Part shown: piece by piece, positions 6,144 to 11,196 of the stretch
Numbering within the stretch: position 1 is the first letter of the stretch
Layout of the letters: each line of letters starts with the position of its first letter
Assembly: GCA_023397215.1 (NCBI GenBank)
Contig: JAEWUG010000024.1
Span: 1-11,196, forward strand
Source: Nanobdellota archaeon
Lineage (GTDB): Archaea; Nanobdellota; Nanobdellia; Pacearchaeales; GW2011-AR1
Direction: 5' to 3'
DNA: 11,196 bases
The notes under the pieces: generated by a model
What the model was told of the DNA's origin: nothing
What the model saw: only the letters and a program-made list of their open reading frames with translations
The model's database searches: none
Translations under genes and position numbers: made by a program

Positions 6144-7514
6144 TTAATCTTTAATTAAAGTAGATTCATTTTCAGTTAAGAAAAATACTTTTTTAGATTC
6201 TTCAACACATGCTGTTTCATTAAAATCAAATGAAATTCTTGCTGAAGGTAATGAAAATTTACCAACAAAACCTACTCTTGAATAAACAATATAACTAAAG
6301 ACCCTTTCTTCACCACTGTTTAAATCTCCAATATTCCATTTTAATATTCTCTTTTCTACATCTACAAAATCAGGAGCATTTGACTTAAAATTATTATAAA
6401 TTTTAACATTTAAAGGTACTCTATCAATTAAAACACCTTTTTGAATATCTTTTCTTGCTTTAATATTTAAATTAACTCTTAATGCAAATTCACCATTTTT
6501 AGTTTTAACAGGTCTAACTGTCTTCTTAATATCAATTTTTTTCTCTAAATATTTTCTAATCATAAAATAAACAAAAATAATTAAACAAAGAAAAATTAAA
6601 GGATAAAAATAATTTGTTTTAATTTTAATATTATAAACATCACCTGGATTTAATCTAAAAGACCATTCATAAACAAATAAAGAACCATTTTTATCTATTT
6701 TATTTGGTTCATTATTAAAACTAGTAAATAACCCTGAAAACCAATTTTTTTCTTCAATTATTTTTATATCCTCAACAGTATTTCCTGAATTAATTTTATT
6801 TATATTTCTAGTTCTAATTAAAAAACCACTAATTTCATCTTGTGTAACAATACCTTCTTTTTCGCTTAAATATAATTTACCCTGAACCTCTTTTAAACCT
6901 GCTTCACTATCAAAAGAACAATCAATTGCATAAACACCAGCTTTAGTTGTTTTAATTAAATTCTCACTAACATTTAGCTCTATTTCTTTAATTTCATATG
7001 AACTTAAATTAAAATCAGATTCAAAATTTGACAAAATAGAATTACATTTCATTTTTAAGTTCTTAAAATTATAATTTTCTTTATTTTCAATATAAACCCT
7101 AACAACAGGGTTTTCAAAATCAACAAAGTTAGATTCTATATTAATAACATCTTCAAAATCAAAAATTCTAATCTTTCCTAAAATCTTCTTTTGTTCTACA
7201 TCTTTATGATTAATATAATAATTAAATAAATAGTCACCTCTTGTTTTTATCCGGTCATAAGGAGTAAAAGTATAATTCAAAAGAACTTCTTCATCAGTCA
7301 AATAATAAAAATCACCTGGTTCGATTAAAACATCTGAAAGAGTATATACATTATAATAACCATCTTCTAATTCACTCAAAGAAACAACAACATCAATATC
7401 ACTTTCAAAACCAATAATATAAACATCATTTTTAAAATCAGTCTCAACTAAGAAAGCACTATTCAAACTAACAGAAAATAAAAACAAAGCTATCAAAATA
7501 AATAATCTTTTCAT
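6144..7514 (-). CDS. Membrane-anchored envelope protein with signal peptide and DUF11-like domain
   Basis: A 456-residue exported protein of unknown role. Residues 1-20 are a clear signal peptide (MKRLFILIAL then a hydrophobic run ending NSA). Residues about 21-300 would be extracellular and are beta-rich, with repeated strand patterns like the Ig-like or COG1470-type folds of archaeal envelope proteins. One transmembrane helix spans about 301-319, followed by a strongly basic stretch (IRKYLEKKIDIKK) that should face the cytoplasm. After it, residues about 340-432 resemble a DUF11-type beta-sandwich (ILKWNIGDLNSGEERVFSY at 390-408), unexpectedly on the predicted inner side. The start is supported by a TATA box centred about 25 bp upstream. 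The SNF2 gene begins 45 bp downstream, but I see no functional link between the two. Confidence 0.8.
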   Translation of the reverse strand: MKRLFILIALFLFSVSLNSAFLVETDFKNDVYIIGFESDIDVVVSLSELEDGYYNVYTLSDVLIEPGDFYYLTDEEVLLNYTFTPYDRIKTRGDYLFNYYINHKDVEQKKILGKIRIFDFEDVINIESNFVDFENPVVRVYIENKENYNFKNLKMKCNSILSNFESDFNLSSYEIKEIELNVSENLIKTTKAGVYAIDCSFDSEAGLKEVQGKLYLSEKEGIVTQDEISGFLIRTRNINKINSGNTVEDIKIIEEKNWFSGLFTSFNNEPNKIDKNGSLFVYEWSFRLNPGDVYNIKIKTNYFYPLIFLCLIIFVYFMIRKYLEKKIDIKKTVRPVKTKNGEFALRVNLNIKARKDIQKGVLIDRVPLNVKIYNNFKSNAPDFVDVEKRILKWNIGDLNSGEERVFSYIVYSRVGFVGKFSLPSARISFDFNETACVEESKKVFFLTENESTLIKD

Positions 7515-7535
7515 ATAAAACAGAATTCTAAAAAT

Positions 7536-7543
7536 TTTATAAA
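7536..7543 (-). promoter_or_regulatory. TATA box of the envelope-protein gene
   Basis: The minus strand reads CTTTATAAAATTT here. The perfect TTTATAAA is centred about 25 bp from the A of the ATG at 7514, predicting a leaderless transcript. It is the leftward half of a 112-bp divergent promoter region shared with ppsA. Confidence 0.7.
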
Positions 7544-7593
7544 GATTGTTATAGTTAAATATTCATTAATCACTTTAATAATTCATTCATAAC

Positions 7594-7602
7594 ATTTAAA
7601 TA
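7594..7602 (+). promoter_or_regulatory. Probable TATA box of ppsA
   Basis: ATTTAAATA is centred about 29 bp upstream of the ppsA ATG at 7627, giving a leaderless or nearly leaderless message. No Shine-Dalgarno-like sequence precedes the ATG (ATAAAG). Between the two divergent TATA boxes (7544-7593) I see only A/T-rich sequence and no convincing operator. Confidence 0.55.
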
Positions 7603-7626
7603 TTATATCAAATATAAAATATAAAG

Positions 7627-9906
7627 ATGGGTGATACATACATAAAATGGCTTTCTGAGTTAAATAAAAAAGATATTAAACTTGCAGGAGGTAAGGGCGC
7701 TAATCTCGGTGAGATATATAATGCAAAATTTCCAGTACCACCTGCTTTTGTTGTAACTACAGATGCTTTTTATTATTTTCTTAAAAAAACAAATTTAGAA
7801 GAATCAATTAAACAAATTCTCTCAAGTATTAATGTAGATGAAACATATAAATTACAAGAAAAAGCAAAAGAAATAAGACAAATAATTACTGAAACAAAAA
7901 TGCCTGAAGACTTAGAAAAAATAATTTTAGAGGCATATGACCATTTTAATATAAGTTTAGATGATATAAGAGATTCTCCTGGTGCACTTGCAATATTAAG
8001 ATCAGCAAGAGAACCAGTTTTTGTATCTGTTAGGTCTTCAGCTACTGCAGAAGATTTAGGTGATGCAAGTTTTGCAGGACAACAAGATTCATTTATTAAT
8101 GTTAAAGGAAATGATGAAGTTATTGAAAAAGTAAAAGCAGTTTTTGCATCAATCTTTACAGCTCGTTCAATTTATTATAGAAAAAAGAAAGGTTTTGATA
8201 GTTTAGTTGGCATTGCAGCAGTTGTCCAAAAAATGATTAATTCAGATAAATCAGGAGTAATGTTTTCAAAACATCCTGTAAGTGGAAAAGAAGAAATTTT
8301 AATTGAATCTGTTTGGGGACAAGGCGAAGGAATTGTTTCAGGAAAAATAAAACCAGATCAACATGTTGTAAATTTAGATTTAGAAGTTCTTGAAGAAAAA
8401 GTCTCAGATAAAAAACTTGCAATTATTAGAACAGCTTCAGGTCAAACAAAAACAATTGAATTAACTAAAGAACGATCAAATCAAAGAGTACTAAAAACAT
8501 ACGAAATAAAACAATTAGCTGAATTTGCTTTAAAATTAGAAGAATTATATAAATTACCTCAAGATATAGAATTTGCAATCGAAGACGATAATATCTATAT
8601 TCTACAAACAAGACCAATAACTACCTTAAAAAATAAAAAAGAAATGCAAGATATTGATGGTCAAATATTAACTCAAGGTTTAGCAGCTTCTCCAGGTGTT
8701 GCATCAGGTATTGTAAAAATAGTAAATTCAATGGATGATTTAGACAAAGTAAAACAAGGAGATATTTTAGTAACAACAATGACAAATCCAGATATGGTTG
8801 TAACAATGCAAAAAGCAGCAGCAATAGTAACCTCAGAAGGAGGAGTAACAGCTCATGCAGCAATTGTTTCAAGAGAAATGGGTATTCCTGCAGTTGTTGG
8901 AACACAAAATGCACTAGATGTCTTAGAAGATGGAATGGAAATAACAGTAGATGGTTTTAATGGAAAAGTTTTTTCTGGTATTGCAGAAAATAAAAGTGTA
9001 GAAATAGAACCAATTGTTGAAACAAAAACTAAAATAAAAGTAATGGTTGATTTACCCCAATTTGCTAAGAGAGCTGCAAAGACTAAAGCATATGGAATAG
9101 GTTTAATTAGATTAGAAGGATTAATTGCATCTTCACAAAAACACCCTTTAGCATATGAAAAAGAAGGAAAATTAAATGATTATAAAGAAATGTTAAAACA
9201 AGGATTAAAACAAATAGCAGAAGAATTTATTTCAAAACCAATATGGGTAAGAACAAGTGATATTAGAAGTGATGAGTATTCTAATTTAAATGGTGCTCCA
9301 AAAGAAATAGAAAGAAATCCTATGTTAGGTTTTCACGGAATTAGGTTTTCATTAAAACACCCTGAGATATTTAAATCAGAATTACTCGCAGTAAAAGAAT
9401 TAATAGAATTAGGACATAATTTTGGTATAATGTTACCCCAAGTCATCTCTATTGATGAAATAAAACAAACAAAAAAGATAATGGAAGAATTAGGCTGTTT
9501 AGGAAAAATAAAATTAGGAGTTATGATTGAAACACCAGCATCTAGTATAATTATAAAAGATATTTGTGAAGAAAAAATAGACTTTATCTCTTTTGGAACA
9601 AATGACTTAACACAATATACTTTAGCAATAGATAGAGGAAACGAAGATGTACAATATATTTATAATGAATTAAATTGGGCAGTCTTAAAACAAATAACAA
9701 GAGTAATCAGAGAATGTAAAAAGAACAATATAGAAACATCTATTTGTGGACAAGCAGGTTCAAATAAAGAAATGGTAAAATTCTTAATAAAAAATAAAAT
9801 AGATTCAATTTCAGTAAATGCTGATGCTGCAAAAGAAATATCTGAATATGTAAAACAATTAGAAGAAGAACAAGAAAAAGAAAATTCTAAAGATATATTT
9901 AATTAA
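7627..9906 (+). CDS. ppsA: Phosphoenolpyruvate synthase (pyruvate, water dikinase), archaeal type
   Basis: Interconverts pyruvate + ATP + water with PEP + AMP + phosphate in the cytoplasm, at the pyruvate end of gluconeogenesis; in some archaea it is thought to run toward pyruvate. The 759 residues carry all three domains. The ATP-grasp-like nucleotide-binding domain (about 1-335) has GGKGANLGE at 21-29, SVRSSATAEDL at 134-144, SFAGQQDSF at 148-156 and ILQTRP at 325-330. The swivelling phosphohistidine domain (about 345-455) has GGVTAHAAIVSREMGIP at 405-421, with catalytic His410. The PEP/pyruvate TIM barrel (about 470-740) has GIGLIRLE at 490-497, NPMLGFHGIR at 564-573, IETPASS at 634-640, FGTNDLTQYTLAIDRGN at 656-672 and ICGQAGS at 706-712, with catalytic Cys707. 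It appears intact and active, with an acidic C-terminal tail. It is the only plus-strand gene here. Confidence 0.97.
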   Translation: MGDTYIKWLSELNKKDIKLAGGKGANLGEIYNAKFPVPPAFVVTTDAFYYFLKKTNLEESIKQILSSINVDETYKLQEKAKEIRQIITETKMPEDLEKIILEAYDHFNISLDDIRDSPGALAILRSAREPVFVSVRSSATAEDLGDASFAGQQDSFINVKGNDEVIEKVKAVFASIFTARSIYYRKKKGFDSLVGIAAVVQKMINSDKSGVMFSKHPVSGKEEILIESVWGQGEGIVSGKIKPDQHVVNLDLEVLEEKVSDKKLAIIRTASGQTKTIELTKERSNQRVLKTYEIKQLAEFALKLEELYKLPQDIEFAIEDDNIYILQTRPITTLKNKKEMQDIDGQILTQGLAASPGVASGIVKIVNSMDDLDKVKQGDILVTTMTNPDMVVTMQKAAAIVTSEGGVTAHAAIVSREMGIPAVVGTQNALDVLEDGMEITVDGFNGKVFSGIAENKSVEIEPIVETKTKIKVMVDLPQFAKRAAKTKAYGIGLIRLEGLIASSQKHPLAYEKEGKLNDYKEMLKQGLKQIAEEFISKPIWVRTSDIRSDEYSNLNGAPKEIERNPMLGFHGIRFSLKHPEIFKSELLAVKELIELGHNFGIMLPQVISIDEIKQTKKIMEELGCLGKIKLGVMIETPASSIIIKDICEEKIDFISFGTNDLTQYTLAIDRGNEDVQYIYNELNWAVLKQITRVIRECKKNNIETSICGQAGSNKEMVKFLIKNKIDSISVNADAAKEISEYVKQLEEEQEKENSKDIFN

Positions 9907-10724
9907 TTCTTATTCCAACTTTTGCTAATACTTTCTTTCCAAAAACTAGGTAAAGAACTATTTACAAATCCTTTAAATTGATCTGAATAAATTAAAGTCA
10001 AACCTTTTTTATCTTTAAACTTTTTGAATTCATCTTCATTTTCTTGATAAATTTTTTGAATTATTTTTCGCTCAAAGTCTTTTTGTAATAAAGCAGGTTG
10101 TTTTAATATTAAAAAATCAGCTTGTCTTAAAATATTAACATCTAAATTAGACGAATTTTGAGAGATAAACAAAATACTAATATTTTTATGTCTTGAAATT
10201 AAAATTAATTCACTCAAAAGTTTATTTGCATTAGTCATTGAACTTCTAGAATTAAATAAAATTCCACCTTCATCAATTAAAACAAGAGAATTATTTTTTA
10301 TATCTTCAACTTTTTCAATTGAATTTATCCAAAAAGGTAAATCTTTTTCATTAAAGCCCATAGCAAAACACTCTTTTTTCTTTTTATAATAAATATTTTC
10401 TAAAAGCCTTACACCAAAAGCAGTTTTCCCAGAACCTCTTGAACCAAGAATAATTCCTATTTGGCTACTTGAATTAAAAACATGCTTTAACCAATTATTA
10501 TAATTACCACTTTTTAATTTTAATAATTTAAATTCCTCATAAGTAGCATCAATTTTTTTTCTTTTAGTTTTGATTTTACTTTTTTTAATTTTGGACAAAG
10601 AAAAATTAATTAAAAATATAATACCTTTTATAATATAATAAGGAATTTTAATTAAGAATAAGAAAAATTTACTTAAAATAGAAAATAATTTCATTAAATA
10701 ATTTTTACTCTTTTTCTTAACCAT
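9903..10724 (-). CDS. Membrane-anchored P-loop ATPase, Zot/HerA-FtsK-like
   Basis: The family is recognised from motifs, but the function is not known. The 273 residues start with a basic patch, then a hydrophobic stretch (about 11-44, possibly a helical hairpin because basic clusters flank both sides: KKKSK and KIKKSKIKTKRKK). The ATPase domain follows: Walker A GSRGSGKT at 94-101, Walker B SLVLIDE at 146-152, then ISRHKNISILFISQNSSNLD at 176-195, whose Arg/His and Gln189 resemble the sensor region of Zot, viral packaging and HerA/FtsK-type ATPases. A likely role is nucleic-acid pumping or assembly of a surface complex at the membrane. The start is supported by an A/T box centred about 24 bp upstream. 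Its stop codon overlaps that of ppsA by 4 bp, tail to tail. Confidence 0.8.
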   Translation of the reverse strand: MVKKKSKNYLMKLFSILSKFFLFLIKIPYYIIKGIIFLINFSLSKIKKSKIKTKRKKIDATYEEFKLLKLKSGNYNNWLKHVFNSSSQIGIILGSRGSGKTAFGVRLLENIYYKKKKECFAMGFNEKDLPFWINSIEKVEDIKNNSLVLIDEGGILFNSRSSMTNANKLLSELILISRHKNISILFISQNSSNLDVNILRQADFLILKQPALLQKDFERKIIQKIYQENEDEFKKFKDKKGLTLIYSDQFKGFVNSSLPSFWKESISKSWNKN

Positions 10725-10742
10725 AAATAATAAAATAAATCT

Positions 10743-10752
10743 AAATATATAA
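10743..10752 (-). promoter_or_regulatory. Probable TATA box of the Zot/HerA-like ATPase gene
   Basis: The minus strand reads TTATATATTT, centred about 24 bp from the ATG at 10724, in the 42-bp gap downstream of the HEPN gene. This suggests the ATPase has its own leaderless transcript. Confidence 0.5.
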
Positions 10753-10766
10753 TCTTTTCTTAAAAT

Positions 10767-11196
10767 TTAATTTTTACCTTGTCTAACTATATCTTCAACT
10801 AATTTTGCCATTTCTTTTAAGAAGTCATCTGCAATTTTAAATAAATCATCTAAATATTTACCTTCAATTGTCGTTTTTTTACCATGAACAATTTCCTTAG
10901 ATAAGTCATAAACAACTTCATAATAACGGACATATTTTTTATCTAACAATTTATTCATAACAAAATGTCTAGTTAAAACATCAGGAATACTCTCTGGTGA
11001 AGCAGGCATAATATTAGCAGCAATTAAAACAGCATGAGCAGAATCAACCATACTCCAATAAACACCATCAACAACAGCGAGCATAGCACCATTTGCTCTA
11101 GCTAAATGCATTGGAGCTCTTTGAAGTAATGTATAAATTGATTCAGGTGTTGATTTTATTTTACCTTCTTTTAATAAAATTCTCAAAGGATTAAAA
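10767..11196 (-). CDS. HEPN-like domain protein, partial (5' end beyond right edge); possible nucleotidyltransferase-HEPN fusion
   Basis: The reading frame is open to the right edge. The first possible start inside the window is only a TTG at 11184-11186, preceded in frame by Phe-Asn-Pro, so the gene almost certainly begins outside and this is its C-terminal part. The segment is all-helical: SIYTLLQRAPMHLARA, then MLAVVDGVYWSMVDSAHAVLIAA, then YYEVVYDLSKEIVHGK, and a last helix LDDLFKIADDFLKEMAKLVEDI. That four-helix layout and the Ser/Asp-Ser-Ala-His helix match HEPN domains of the type linked to minimal nucleotidyltransferases, often fused C-terminal to them in DPANN proteins (from memory). 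There is no Arg four to six residues before His101 (numbered from the TTG), so the RNase motif Rx4-6H is absent. Role unknown; the N-terminal half would settle it. Confidence 0.7.
   Translation of the reverse strand, partial: FNPLRILLKEGKIKSTPESIYTLLQRAPMHLARANGAMLAVVDGVYWSMVDSAHAVLIAANIMPASPESIPDVLTRHFVMNKLLDKKYVRYYEVVYDLSKEIVHGKKTTIEGKYLDDLFKIADDFLKEMAKLVEDIVRQGKN

Noticed and set aside
7544..7593. Possible operator (attcatta ... attcattcat direct repeats) between the divergent promoters
   Set aside because: Short A/T-rich similarity expected by chance at this base composition; no dyad symmetry.
8237..8422. 61-codon open frame on the minus strand inside ppsA
   Set aside because: Leu/Phe-rich antisense shadow of a conserved, intact coding sequence; no promoter or family match.
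8621..8914. 97-codon open frame on the minus strand inside ppsA
   Set aside because: Leu-rich low-complexity shadow covering the conserved phosphohistidine domain of ppsA; a product of Ala/Gln/Lys-rich codons read in reverse.
11184..11186. TTG as the true start of the HEPN-like gene
   Set aside because: The frame is open upstream to the window edge, all other genes here start with ATG, and there is no room to see a promoter; a truncated gene is more likely.

Overview
The window looks like chromosomal DNA from an AT-rich archaeon, most plausibly a small-genome DPANN lineage (Woesearchaeota/Pacearchaeota-like). The lineage is an inference. It rests on an archaeal-type prolyl-tRNA synthetase, an archaeal-type PEP synthase, a tRNA gene with no encoded CCA, very A/T-rich Lys/Asn/Ile-heavy proteins, and TATA-box promoters placed so close to the start codons that most mRNAs should be leaderless. 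I saw no Shine-Dalgarno sequences, no insertion sequences and no CRISPR array.

Layout from left to right. Positions 1-730 (minus) hold the 5' part of a secreted or membrane-anchored DUF285/BspA-type repeat protein that runs off the left edge. Next, all on the minus strand, come proS (769-2226), a tRNA-Arg(UCG) gene (2273-2344), a small orphan protein (2383-2814), a coiled-coil protein ending in a dense zinc-binding cysteine cluster (2874-4265), a SNF2-family ATPase (4311-6098) and an envelope protein with a signal peptide and one transmembrane segment (6144-7514). A 112-bp divergent promoter region separates these from ppsA (7627-9906), the only plus-strand gene. ppsA meets, with overlapping stop codons, a minus-strand membrane-anchored P-loop ATPase (9903-10724). 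The right edge (10767-11196, minus) holds the C-terminal HEPN-like part of a protein that continues outside the window.

Housekeeping functions are translation (proS, tRNA-Arg) and central carbon metabolism (ppsA). The part most worth attention is the SNF2 ATPase followed 45 bp downstream by the zinc-cluster/coiled-coil protein. It looks like a two-component nucleic-acid-remodelling machine in which the ATPase is compact and the extra coiled-coil and zinc parts are supplied by a separate polypeptide. The envelope protein upstream, the Zot/HerA-like ATPase and the HEPN protein are poorly characterised genes of the kind common in DPANN genomes. No stretch over 300 bases lacks a gene.
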